Source: an uncultured Clostridia bacterium | GTDB lineage: Bacteria > Bacillota > Clostridia > Christensenellales > Borkfalkiaceae | Assembly: GCA_944376455.1 (NCBI GenBank) | Contig: CALWCO010000017.1 | Coordinates: forward strand, 1 to 32,093 | DNA: 32,093 nt | Reading direction: 5' to 3' | Made by a program: the position numbers and the translations under genes | Shown here: positions 24,883 through 31,835 of the stretch, piece by piece | Layout: each line of letters opens with the position of its first letter | Numbering within the stretch: position 1 is the stretch's first letter | The notes under the pieces: model-generated | Seen by the model: only the letters and a program-made list of their open reading frames with translations | What the model was told of the DNA's origin: nothing | The model's database searches: none

Positions 24883-24903
24883 GAGGATAAAATTTTGACG
24901 TAA

Positions 24904-25140
24904 AATCGGCTCTGCTTATCCTTATGGTTCCGCCGCAGCCGTGCCGCCGACGCGGAAGGGTATTATGAAACGGAACAGGCGCCCGCCGAAAAAAAGATCG
25001 ACATGTTGACATTGTCGGGCGGTGGGCGAGAAGGGGAAAATGCCGTGGTGCAATGGTACTTCGGCGGATAAGACAGGGGACAAATCAAAAACGTGGCGGA
25101 CAATATGTTTGCTTATTTTGCCGAAAATCATGAAAAATAA
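24904..25140 (+). pseudogene. Decayed gene tail with in-frame stop
   Basis: One frame reads protein-like sequence (DAEGYYETEQAPAEKKIDML, then GENAVVQWYFGG) up to TAA at 25069-25071 and continues sensibly after it (DRGQIKNVADNMFAYFAENH) to a second stop at 25138. No start codon or ribosome site is present, and the first 30 residues look like a different frame. This is best read as the 3' end of a gene cut by insertion or deletion on the left. It begins just after the RiPP operon, so it may mark the right edge of the mobile element. Family not recognised. Confidence 0.5.
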
Positions 25141-25687
25141 CATCGAAACGGAAATACAGGCATATCCCGCGGGGAAAGACGTTTTCCTGCTCCTCACGGG
25201 CATGGGCGGGAGCGCTTTCGGCTATGCGGATAAGTATGTCCGTATTGCCGAATCGGTTCGGGAAAAATTCGGTTTTTCCGTCTTTGTCGCGGCTTTGCCC
25301 GAAGAGGCGTGGACGGAAAAAGACCGCCTGTTCGAGGAGATCGCGCGGCGGACGATCGCGCATGCCGAAACCGCATACGTCATGGGCGTGTCGGCAGGCG
25401 GAAGTTTGGCCTTGTGGTATGCGGCGGGCTTTCCGCAGATCAGGCGGGTCCTGTGCGTCAATCCCGTCCTGCGCATCAATCTGCACCGGACGCTCGGCGG
25501 CATCGACCGTTTTTGTGGCGAGCGCATGACGGTGGCGGTCGGGGAGCGGGACCCGTCCACCGTTTGGGCGAACGTCCTGCCCGCAAGGGAAAACGTGCAC
25601 ATCGCGCTCCTGCCGGGGGTCGATCATGTGTTCGGCGGAAGATTGGACGAGTTCATCGCCCTCCCGGAAAAATTTTTGTTCTATTGA
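25130..25687 (+). CDS. Small alpha/beta hydrolase
   Basis: 185 residues from ATG 25130; longer in-frame starts read into non-protein-like sequence, but there is no clear Shine-Dalgarno at 25130. Strand VFLLLTGMGGSAFGY supplies the oxyanion-hole region, MGVSAGGSLALWYA the nucleophile elbow (Ser88), Asp141 lies in VAVGERDPS, and His166 in LPGVDHVFGG completes a triad. It is shorter than typical lipases, near the size of small thioesterase- or BioH-like enzymes. Substrate unknown, cytoplasmic. It overlaps the end of the decayed gene, and a short hairpin with four T residues follows at 25698. It may be an original host gene beside the island. Confidence 0.75.
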   Translation: MKNNIETEIQAYPAGKDVFLLLTGMGGSAFGYADKYVRIAESVREKFGFSVFVAALPEEAWTEKDRLFEEIARRTIAHAETAYVMGVSAGGSLALWYAAGFPQIRRVLCVNPVLRINLHRTLGGIDRFCGERMTVAVGERDPSTVWANVLPARENVHIALLPGVDHVFGGRLDEFIALPEKFLFY

Positions 25688-25697
25688 TTGTTTTCGG

Positions 25698-25716
25698 CGG
25701 GAAAGCGTCCCGTTTT
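25698..25716 (+). terminator. Weak terminator after the hydrolase
   Basis: CGGGA (25698-25702) pairs with TCCCG (25708-25712), followed by only four T residues. Confidence 0.35.
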
Positions 25717-25778
25717 CAGTACAGATGTTGTGATAAAATAAAAACATAAAACCATCATTAAAAAACGGGAGAGAATGC

Positions 25779-26741
25779 ATGGATCGTACATTGATCGAGG
25801 AGTTGCAAGAGGTCCCCGATCCATACGGCGAGATCGCCTGCATCGTCCTGCAACAGCGGGCAATCGACGGAGCGCGCCGTCGTTTTCAGATGATCGGCGA
25901 CGAAGCGAAAAAACGCCTGCTTGCCGAATTTCAAGCTGTACTTTCCACCGATACGGCAAAATTGTTTTTGTTTTGGTCGGATGCCGTCGCGCGGATCGGA
26001 AAAAAGACATATTCATTTATCCCCGGCACGGCGAATTGTTCGCTTTTGGCATATTGTCTGGGCATAACGCAGGTGGATCCTTTGCAAACGGACAGTCCTT
26101 TTGAGAGGTGGCTGAACGGATATAGCCGGCATGTTCCGGTCCTGCTTGCGGAAGTGCCGTGCGGGAAGCGGGAAGAAGTCTTACGGTTTTTTTCAAAGAG
26201 GGAACTTGCCTTCCTGACGATCGAAGAAAACCGCTCTCTTCCCGACCTGCCGCCGCAGCAAGCCGCCTCTTTTTTTAACGGGCAGTGCTATGAGGACGGG
26301 GAGATTTTACGCCAGGCGGCAGCGGCCGCCGGACCGGCCGGACGGGACAAGTGGCCGAAAACGATCGGGGAGCTTGCCGACTTGCTTGCGATCGGGCGGT
26401 ATGCGGAACTTACCGCGGAGGCGCCGGGGTTTCTCTACCAGGAGGACGGAGTCGGTTTGCTTGTAAAGGCGGGCTTTTCCCGTGCGCAGGCAGAGGGGGC
26501 GCGGCGGGCATTCGCGCGGCACGACGAAGCGGAGATCGGGTTCTATAAAAGCACATTTCTGCAGGCAGCCTGGATGGCGGGGACGAAAAAGGACGAAGCG
26601 GAGGATGCTTTTTTTGCCTTTGGGCGGCACATCAATTTCACCGTTTGCCGCGCGTCGTATATGGCGATGGCGCAATATCTGTACATGGCGGCATTTTTTT
26701 CCGAAAAAGGGGGAAAAAAGGAGAAAGGCTTGTGTATGTAA
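25779..26741 (+). CDS. C-family DNA polymerase III alpha mimic lacking catalytic residues
   Basis: 320 residues; ATG 25779 after GGGAGAG. Despite its small size it follows the C-family polymerase (DnaE/PolC) in order. Residues 45-80 match the region before the palm. FIPGTANCSLLAYCLGITQV (80-99) matches GRGSAAGSLVAYALGIT, followed by DPL and FERWLN. After this DnaE has PDIDID with catalytic aspartates; here it reads VPVLLAE (119-125). The Arg-rich following helix is kept (KREEVLRFF). FLYQEDGVGLLVKAGFSRAQ (218-237) matches the VYQEQ helix, and INFTVCRASYMAMAQ with YMAAFF (286-306) matches FNKSHAxxY...YMAALL. PHP, the second catalytic region and the tau/beta-binding parts are absent. It cannot be a polymerase; a binding decoy or structural role is inference. 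It overlaps the next gene. Confidence 0.6.
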   Translation: MDRTLIEELQEVPDPYGEIACIVLQQRAIDGARRRFQMIGDEAKKRLLAEFQAVLSTDTAKLFLFWSDAVARIGKKTYSFIPGTANCSLLAYCLGITQVDPLQTDSPFERWLNGYSRHVPVLLAEVPCGKREEVLRFFSKRELAFLTIEENRSLPDLPPQQAASFFNGQCYEDGEILRQAAAAAGPAGRDKWPKTIGELADLLAIGRYAELTAEAPGFLYQEDGVGLLVKAGFSRAQAEGARRAFARHDEAEIGFYKSTFLQAAWMAGTKKDEAEDAFFAFGRHINFTVCRASYMAMAQYLYMAAFFSEKGGKKEKGLCM

Positions 26742-27637
26742 AGAAATTGAAAGCGGAACGCTTCGGCGGACATGCAAACAGAGAGTTCGATTTCTGCCCC
26801 TCGCTCAATGCGATCGCGGGCATGGACATGCGGGCAATTTTTGCCGCACTGAGCGTCGCGCTATGCAACCGGTTGCTGCGCTTTCAGGTCTCTCCGTATT
26901 GCTTAACGGAAAACAGCCACATCTGTGCGGAGATCGAAGCGGGCGGGGCGGGCTATGTTTCCGAAACGGTATACTGTGCGGATGCTCCCGATTGCTCCGA
27001 AACAAACGTGTACTGCGGCGGGCGGAAGCTGACGGAGGAGGAGCGGCGCGCACTGTTTCATGTCAGCATGGAAGAGGAAGAATGCTCGTATTTTGTCAAC
27101 CGTTACGATTACGGAAGGTATGTTCCCTTTGCAACGCTCGATCATTCAAAGAAGCTGGCAGAGTACCGAAAGGCGTTGCAGGAGGAAAACAGGCAGGAAT
27201 TTTCCGAACGGACAGACGGTGCGGGAACGACGCATGTTTTTCGGCGGGAGCTTAAAAATTTTTGTGAAGTTTTTTTGCCGAAGCCGATCCGCATTGAAAA
27301 GAGGCTTTGGTTGACGATGGATGAAGACGGCGGTTTATTGTCAAAAAACGCGCGGGCGGACCGTATTTTCAGTGAAACGGAAAAGGTTTTGTTTCAATAT
27401 CTGTGCTTTTTGGAAGTCAACCGTTTTTGGAACGACGTGCAAAAAGCGATGGGTCGCACCGTACAAAAACCGTTGTTTATCAGTGCGCTGCCCGACCATA
27501 TCGATGATTGCGTGGATCTTACGGAGCTTTTGGGGCAGACGCTTGAATCGGGCAGACAGGTGTTTTTGTTTACGGGGGATAAAAATATAGAAAGACGTTT
27601 GGATGCCGTGAAAGAAAAGCGGATCATTTTGCTGTAA
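26732..27637 (+). CDS. RecF-like ABC ATPase mimic with degenerate nucleotide motifs
   Basis: 301 residues. GTG 26732 follows AGGAG (26719-26723) and overlaps the previous gene by 10 bases. The start MYVKKLKAERFGGHANREFD, then FCPSLNAIAG, follows RecF/SMC heads (LELENFRNYxxLxLxFxPGLNVIxG). The P-loop that should read GxNGxGKT reads GMDMRAIFAA. Near the end, RIFSETEKVLFQYLCFLEV takes the place of the LSxGQQ signature. The Walker B strand LLLDD reads PLFISALPD, and QVFLFTGD matches QVFITTTD of RecF. The length lacks a coiled coil or hinge, which fits RecF rather than SMC. Without Lys and the signature, ATP hydrolysis is unlikely. RecF loads recombination proteins at gaps; this protein may imitate the fold. 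Alternative: an unrelated family converging on short motifs. Confidence 0.55.
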   Translation: MYVKKLKAERFGGHANREFDFCPSLNAIAGMDMRAIFAALSVALCNRLLRFQVSPYCLTENSHICAEIEAGGAGYVSETVYCADAPDCSETNVYCGGRKLTEEERRALFHVSMEEEECSYFVNRYDYGRYVPFATLDHSKKLAEYRKALQEENRQEFSERTDGAGTTHVFRRELKNFCEVFLPKPIRIEKRLWLTMDEDGGLLSKNARADRIFSETEKVLFQYLCFLEVNRFWNDVQKAMGRTVQKPLFISALPDHIDDCVDLTELLGQTLESGRQVFLFTGDKNIERRLDAVKEKRIILL

Positions 27638-27663
27638 AATCACGTTGAAAGGAGGAATGACTC

Positions 27664-27895
27664 ATGAGCATGGATGGCAAAATTGTAGAGGCAATCAAAA
27701 AGCATTCGGAGGATATTAAAAACAATAATTTCGTATCGGTCATTTCGGAGGTATATCTGCAAAGCGGCGCGAAAGGACTGGGGGGAACTGAAAAAGCTTT
27801 TTGTCGATGCGCAGATCGACATGAGGCCGTACAACAGCGCGATCGAAAAAATTATCAAAGACCTCCCGAAAAACAGCGACTGGCGGGATGCCTAA
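27664..27895 (+). pseudogene. Small protein gene with frameshift at a G6 run
   Basis: ATG 27664 follows AAGGAGG and encodes MSMDGKIVEAIKKHSEDIKN and about 20 more residues up to GAKGLG. The frame then breaks at six G residues (27780-27785). Removing one G gives a coherent continuation (ELKKLFVDAQIDMRPYNSAI, then EKIIKDLPKNSDWRDA) to TAA at 27893-27895, for about 76 residues in total. Both halves look like helical protein. The cause may be a true mutation, a sequencing error in the homopolymer, or phase variation. Family not recognised; it lies between the RecF-like and FtsK-like genes. Confidence 0.6.
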
Positions 27896-27918
27896 CAAAT
27901 GATTTAGATAAATAGTGG

Positions 27919-28091
27919 GTGGGGATTTCCGACAATCAGAAGCGCAAAGATCACGGGAAAGAGGGAGTTTTTATTCCAACCGGCAAGTTGTGTTGTCGAT
28001 CGCAATGATCAAAGCGCATAAAGATTCTTATGCGATGACTTACGTGCAACGGCATGGGGTAGCGCATCTGTGCTTGGAGAAGAACGGCTGA
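27919..28091 (+). pseudogene. Decayed gene fragment before the first FtsK-like gene
   Basis: Reading from GTG 27919 gives ISDNQKRKDHGKEGVFIPTG. After a frameshift near 27982-27985 the next frame continues RQVVLSIAMIKAHKDSYAMT and ends VAHLCLEKNG before TGA at 28089. Neither frame alone is open over the whole stretch. There is no ribosome site. It resembles a short, broken gene; family unknown. Confidence 0.35.
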
Positions 28092-28148
28092 TCAAGACGG
28101 CTTTTCCGTATCGAATGAAACAAATTGATAGGTTATAGGTCAAGATCC

Positions 28149-29000
28149 ATGAGAGAGTTCGAAGAGACCGAAGAAAGGATACGGCAATATTTCTATGCGG
28201 AAGAAGAGCGGTTTTCAAGCCGAGGCGACGAATCCCGCTTGGAATATTTCAGAGAGAAAAAAGCAAAAGCGGAGGAATTTTTCGCCCGGCTTGCGCGCCA
28301 TAAAGTGTTTGAAGACGGGACATTCCGCGCCGTCGTCGGGTTCGGAGAGGACGGCACGCCTCGGTATTGGGAGCCGCGGAAGGGGAATTTACTCGTCAGC
28401 GGGCTGGCGAGCGGCGACCTTGTGGGGCAGGGCGACAGCCTTGTCCTCCTGAGCCTGTGCCGTTTTCCCGAATCGGAACTGAATTGGTTTTATGTTGCGC
28501 GGGAAAATGCGCGCGGCTTTTTTGCGGAAGATAAACGTTGCAGGGGGAGCGGCGCGCTTTGGCAGGGGAATTGCGGCGAAGCCTTTGCATCGCTTCGCTC
28601 TGAAATCGATAAAAGGCTGGCGATGCCGGAAGATAAGCTCGAAAAACAGCCATACATTATTGTAGTCTTTGCCGGGATCGACGAGAGCCTGCGCAGCTAT
28701 TGGCTACAATACCGTAAATTGTTTTCGGAGATTTTTACGCAGGGGAGAAAATTAAAAACAGCGTGTATGCTTGCTACGGGAGCGCCGCTGAAAAATCCTT
28801 GTTTTTATTGGTTCGGCAATAGTTTTTCAGCGTATCTTTTAGGGCATGCGTGCGACCTCGGCGGGCGGTATCTTCTGCATGAACAGGGGAACAGGTTTTT
28901 GACGGAAAATAATTCCGTAACGAGCGGCCGCGCTTTATACTGTTGCGGAGAGGAAGAGACGGTCGTAGAGACGTATCGCCTCGTTTTGCAGGGCTTATAA
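28149..29000 (+). CDS. FtsK/HerA-like P-loop protein with degenerate Walker motifs (copy 1)
   Basis: 283 residues from ATG 28149; the ribosome site is weak. A charged helical front (1-50) precedes a domain laid out like FtsK/SpoIIIE: FRAVVGFGEDGTPRYWEP, then KGNLLVSG, where FtsK has VALGxDxxGxPxxxDLxxxPHLLVAG. The Walker A GxTGSGKS is replaced by LASGDLVGQGD (86-96). The next helix-strand (LSLCRFPESELNWFYVA) matches the Walker-A helix and second strand. QPYIIVVFAGIDES (167-180) replaces the Walker B IVVIIDELAD. FTQGRKLKTACMLATGAP follows the ARAAGIHLVLATQRP strand of FtsK. FtsK-type motors pump DNA or protein; this one probably does not hydrolyse ATP. It is paralogous to the gene at 29822. 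EssC-type ATPase origin is an alternative. Confidence 0.55.
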   Translation: MREFEETEERIRQYFYAEEERFSSRGDESRLEYFREKKAKAEEFFARLARHKVFEDGTFRAVVGFGEDGTPRYWEPRKGNLLVSGLASGDLVGQGDSLVLLSLCRFPESELNWFYVARENARGFFAEDKRCRGSGALWQGNCGEAFASLRSEIDKRLAMPEDKLEKQPYIIVVFAGIDESLRSYWLQYRKLFSEIFTQGRKLKTACMLATGAPLKNPCFYWFGNSFSAYLLGHACDLGGRYLLHEQGNRFLTENNSVTSGRALYCCGEEETVVETYRLVLQGL

Positions 29001-29038
29001 TGGCGCATCGAAAAAAGTTCTTTATTGGGGGAGAAAGT

Positions 29039-29578
29039 ATGTTCGATAAAGATTGGTGGGAAGGAAATTTTGAGGAGAATACACTGACGTATGCGGAATA
29101 CGGGCATCGCACGCAGAGCGGTTGCCTGTATGTTTGGCTGCTGGGCGGAGATTATGTGCCTCTTACGGTTGAACCCGTCGGGGAACAGCTGCAAAATCTA
29201 CGGCCGGGCGAAAAACTTGCTATCGATCTGCGTCTGTTTCTGTTGGACGGTTCGGTCATCTTCAGAAGGGGAGAAGAGGATCGTTCTCCGGTCGGCGACA
29301 AAGGGAAAAGGTATACATTTTCGCAAAAATTCGGAGGAAAGGGAGAGGGGGATTTTAAGGAAATATGCCGTTCGCTGACTTGCACTGTTTTGGAAGTCAG
29401 TTACTTTGAACAAGAGGACGGTAAGCGGTGGTATAAACTCGATTTGTTATATAGTAATTATTATGTTTTCCATGCCGTTGCAGGCGATGGGTTTGGCGAA
29501 TACGGTATTCGTTTCGGCGATGAACTTTTACTGCATAAAGTTGTAATTTGCGGAAAAGTAAAACGGTGGGAGGAATGA
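29039..29578 (+). CDS. Unrecognised beta-rich protein between the FtsK-like genes
   Basis: 179 residues. ATG 29039 follows GGGGGAG; the in-frame ATG 29000 overlaps the upstream stop and is an alternative. The sequence opens MFDKDWWEGNFEENTLTYAE and is strand-rich, with repeated Tyr, Trp and Gly (KRWYKLDLLYSNYYVFHAV) and a final short strand VVICGKVKRWEE. No membrane segment, no signal peptide, no catalytic motif. It starts 38 bases after the first FtsK-like gene and overlaps a short, broken gene by four bases, so it is part of the same transcript. Function unknown. Confidence 0.65.
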   Translation: MFDKDWWEGNFEENTLTYAEYGHRTQSGCLYVWLLGGDYVPLTVEPVGEQLQNLRPGEKLAIDLRLFLLDGSVIFRRGEEDRSPVGDKGKRYTFSQKFGGKGEGDFKEICRSLTCTVLEVSYFEQEDGKRWYKLDLLYSNYYVFHAVAGDGFGEYGIRFGDELLLHKVVICGKVKRWEE

Positions 29579-29709
29579 TCGATACGGTATCGTTTCTCAA
29601 TTCCAAAGATATAGCCGAGTATTGGCATAAGATCGGTTGGAACAGTTATTGTACACCGCCGCAGAGTGCTTATGGAAAAAGGCAGATATCATTAGGTGTC
29701 TACCTCTAA
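29575..29709 (+). pseudogene. Fragment of a small SFLNSK-motif protein
   Basis: ATG 29575 overlaps the previous stop. It encodes MIDTVSFLNSKDIAEYWHKI followed by GWN, then loses sense. A frameshift near 29637 restores protein-like sequence (EQLLYTAAECLWKKADII). The SFLNSKxIxxYxxKIG opening is one I recall from many small Clostridia proteins of unknown function. The fragment runs into the hairpin repeat at 29678. Confidence 0.4.
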
Positions 29710-29716
29710 ATTTGTA
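29678..29716 (+). repeat. Imperfect direct repeat with hairpin, left copy
   Basis: Near-identical to 30713-30753: AAAGGCAGATATCAT, TAGGTGTCTACCTCTA and TTTGTAT align, with scattered changes. The arms AGGCAGATA and TGTCTACCT form an imperfect stem. It precedes the second FtsK-like gene. Confidence 0.7.
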
Positions 29717-29821
29717 TCAATTTGTCGAGAAAGTGTTTAATGTAAGCCATGGTATATGTATATATATGCGCCTTTGGAAGTTGCGATATCTGCAAAATTA
29801 TTGGCTGAATAGAGGTACTAT

Positions 29822-30658
29822 ATGGCGATTATTCATAATACACTAAACGATATTAAACAATATATCTATAATAACAATCGAGCGGATGATCGGGATAAAG
29901 AGAAAGCGTTGCACGCCTTGTCGCTCTTGACTTGTCCGCAGATTATAGAAAATACTGCTATGCAGGCTGTCGTTGGCTTTGATGGTAGCAATGTGCCGTT
30001 ATTTTGGGATATGACCGAAGGAAATCTGTTGGCGACGTGTTGGACGGGGCTCGGCATGAATTATATGGGGTGTGCGACCGTTTTAGTTAGCCTGCTTTTG
30101 CGTTTTCCAAAGGAAGAGTTTCAATATTATCTTTTTACGGACGACTTTGCTCCGCATTATCTGCGGAAAAACGGACATTGCGCAGGCAGCACCAGTGCGA
30201 TGTTTGAAGGGGAAGAAGATTGTTTTCGTTCTCTTGAAAAGCTCTTTGACGAATTGAATTACCGCAATGCGCTTTCCGAAACCGCATTAAAGAAACAGCC
30301 TTTTTTATTGGTCGTATTCGGAAACATGTGCCGTTTCCGCGGCGATAAAGAGATTGAGCGCTTCCGCGCAATGTTTTCGCTTTTGTTCCGGCAAGGAAAG
30401 CGGTTACGTGCTGCCTGCATGGTGGCAACGACGCGCTTCGAATATGAATTTTTATATCACGACTATAAAGAAACATTTTCTTGTTTCATTGTTGGGAGGA
30501 CTGATCAAGATACTGCAAAACAGTTATTGAAAAGTGATATCCCAGGCTGGCTTTTTGATGATCGGAATAGTTATAGGAAGTATTTTATTTTTTGGGACGA
30601 AGGAAAGCAAGTGCAGATGCAAACATACCACCTTACATTTGGAATCGCTTTGTGGTGA
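29822..30658 (+). CDS. FtsK/HerA-like P-loop protein with degenerate Walker motifs (copy 2)
   Basis: 278 residues; ATG 29822 after AGAGGT. It is a diverged paralog of the protein at 28149: MQAVVGFDGSNVPLFWDM, EGNLLA, LLLRFPKEEFQYYLF, KKQPFLLVVFGNMC and FRQGKRLRAACMVATT align with the same segments there. The P-loop position reads TCWTGLGMNYMGCATV (about 72-87) without GxGK[ST], and the Walker B position lacks the acidic pair. The pattern of loss therefore matches in both copies, which argues for selection rather than random decay. Lower GC than copy 1. It is flanked by a pair of imperfect direct repeats, as if copied or moved as one unit. Confidence 0.55.
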   Translation: MAIIHNTLNDIKQYIYNNNRADDRDKEKALHALSLLTCPQIIENTAMQAVVGFDGSNVPLFWDMTEGNLLATCWTGLGMNYMGCATVLVSLLLRFPKEEFQYYLFTDDFAPHYLRKNGHCAGSTSAMFEGEEDCFRSLEKLFDELNYRNALSETALKKQPFLLVVFGNMCRFRGDKEIERFRAMFSLLFRQGKRLRAACMVATTRFEYEFLYHDYKETFSCFIVGRTDQDTAKQLLKSDIPGWLFDDRNSYRKYFIFWDEGKQVQMQTYHLTFGIALW

Positions 30659-30712
30659 GTTGTAATAAATAAAGTAGTCAACGTGTAGCTTTCAGTAATC
30701 GGTTTTCAGAAC

Positions 30713-30753
30713 AAAGGCAGACATCATCTAAGGTGTCTGCCTCTACGTTTGTA
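30713..30753 (+). repeat. Imperfect direct repeat with hairpin, right copy; probable terminator
   Basis: AGGCAGACA (30715-30723) pairs perfectly with TGTCTGCCT (30734-30742) around a 10-base loop, followed by CTACGTTTGTAT. It lies 55 bases after the second FtsK-like gene and repeats 29678-29716. Confidence 0.7.
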
Positions 30754-30770
30754 TGTAGTTGTAAGTCATA

Positions 30771-31442
30771 TCAAAATGCACCGTAAAGGTTGTAGTATCT
30801 CTGGCGGATGCTTGCTTTATGGTGATTTATCGTTCCTCTGCCGATTCCGAGTTGCGCACACACTTCTGCTTGCCTCATGCCGTTCATATAGCAGTTCAGA
30901 ATGGCGAGTTCCAATGCGGATAACTGCAAAGCCTCTACAATTTCGTCGTATTTGCTGTAATCTGTCTGTTCGTGTTCGAAGCAATTTACGGGATCCATGG
31001 GCAGAGCCTTGTAGTCCGTAAAGTCAATGGATTCAACAACTGTTCCTCGCCTATCTGGTCTGTTGCGAAGAAGATTGATAAAGTGGTCTACTTCGCGATA
31101 ACATGCAAGTTTTATGGTGATCTCTTTTCCTTTGCTGTCTTTGCCGTAAATCTCATGTGCTGTACGACCGACGAATTGATATAGGAAACAGATTGCCGTT
31201 TGCGCTACGTCATAACCATCCGATACGATATAGTCAATCTCGCCCATATGGTGCAGGTCTTTGATGAGACCGATATACAGCCTGTCTGCAACTTTCATAT
31301 CGAACTTTTTGACGGTACGCAGCGCTTGCAATGCTATCATCTCGCCCATGAGCTTGACGTTGTTTTCCGAGATAGACTCGGCGAAGAGTTCGCCTTCGTT
31401 GCGATACTTTCCTTTTGAGAACTTGGTTACCAACATTTCCAT
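30771..31442 (-). CDS. HTH protein with C-terminal sigma-region-4/LuxR-like domain
   Basis: 223 residues; the minus-strand ATG at 31442 follows AGAGGTG. The first 150 residues are charged and helical with a conserved-looking core (KLMGEMIALQALRTVKKFDM; DYIVSDGYDVAQTAICFLY). Residues about 165-215 form a helix-turn-helix: ALQLSALELAILNCYMNG, then RQAEVCAQLGIGRGTINHHK. Clostridia mobile elements often carry proteins of this layout, annotated sigma-70-like or hypothetical, and a regulatory role is inferred. It faces the mimic genes tail to tail, with the 30713 hairpin between them. Confidence 0.6.
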   Translation of the reverse strand: MEMLVTKFSKGKYRNEGELFAESISENNVKLMGEMIALQALRTVKKFDMKVADRLYIGLIKDLHHMGEIDYIVSDGYDVAQTAICFLYQFVGRTAHEIYGKDSKGKEITIKLACYREVDHFINLLRNRPDRRGTVVESIDFTDYKALPMDPVNCFEHEQTDYSKYDEIVEALQLSALELAILNCYMNGMRQAEVCAQLGIGRGTINHHKASIRQRYYNLYGAF

Positions 31443-31600
31443 TTTTACACCTCTGAATTTGTATTTGCCTTTTTCGGGCAACAGGCGTAGGTGCATAGGA
31501 CGGTAAAAGTCGGTATTCTTTATAGCAAGCCTGCGGAAGTCAACGGGACAAAGCCAAAATCGTTGCGTAGAAATCGCGTAAATGCCTCATAGACAGCAAA

Positions 31601-31640
31601 AGAGCCGAGTAAGGAACGCAACCTTACTCGGCTCTCAAAG
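31601..31640 (-). terminator. Minus-strand hairpin terminator
   Basis: AGAGCCGAGTAAGG (31601-31614) pairs with its complement (31622-31635). On the minus strand it is followed by TTTTGCTG. It sits just behind a gene remnant at 31644. Confidence 0.6.
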
Positions 31641-31643
31641 TCT

Positions 31644-31706
31644 TTAATGGGTGTTTTCAGCGACGATTTTGCAGCCATTGACTTCCGCGAGGAACTATGC
31701 TACCAT
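31644..31706 (-). pseudogene. Remnant of the 3' end of a small gene
   Basis: On the minus strand the frame reads SAMVA, a TAG stop (31695-31697), then FLAEVNGCKIVAENTH and TAA, directly followed by a terminator hairpin. This is the order of a gene end whose body has been lost. The TAG interrupts it. Too short to name. Confidence 0.3.
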
Positions 31707-31790
31707 AGCCGACCGAAAAAGCACAAATTCAGAGAGGGCAGCAAAAGGTAATCACTCAAAACGGACGATCATGCCAAAGAAATCGCGGGC

Positions 31791-31830
31791 AAAAAATAAT
31801 ACGAACTCCATGTTGGGGTTCGTATTATTT
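31791..31830 (-). terminator. Terminator of the tRNA-Gly transcript
   Basis: On the minus strand AAATAATACGAACCCC pairs with GGAGTTCGTATTATTT (16-bp stem, one G-U) and is followed by six T residues. It begins six bases past the CCA end of the tRNA. Confidence 0.85.
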
Positions 31831-31835
31831 CGGTC

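Larger units (their letters stand above)
15535..24900. mobile_element. Putative integrated mobilizable element, boundaries approximate
   Basis: The left edge is set where the serine recombinase loses its conserved sequence next to a host-like terminator. The interior holds recombination and replication functions (serine recombinase, HTH, HUH Rep, tyrosine integrase) plus the RiPP cargo. The right edge is placed before a decayed gene tail that begins abruptly near 24904; this is inference only. No perfect att duplication was found by eye. Two integrases of different classes suggest either nested elements or a composite. The accessory mimic genes further right could belong to the same or a different island. 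Confidence 0.35.

Noticed and set aside
25085-25843. Minus-strand frame opposite the alpha/beta hydrolase
   Set aside because: The plus strand holds a full Ser-Asp-His triad in correct order; the minus frame is antisense noise.
25779-26741. A working small DNA polymerase
   Set aside because: The catalytic aspartate motif and most of the polymerase are absent.
29678-30753. Integron-type gene cassettes
   Set aside because: The flanking repeats lack attC-like R and L boxes and no integron integrase is nearby; plain duplication is simpler.
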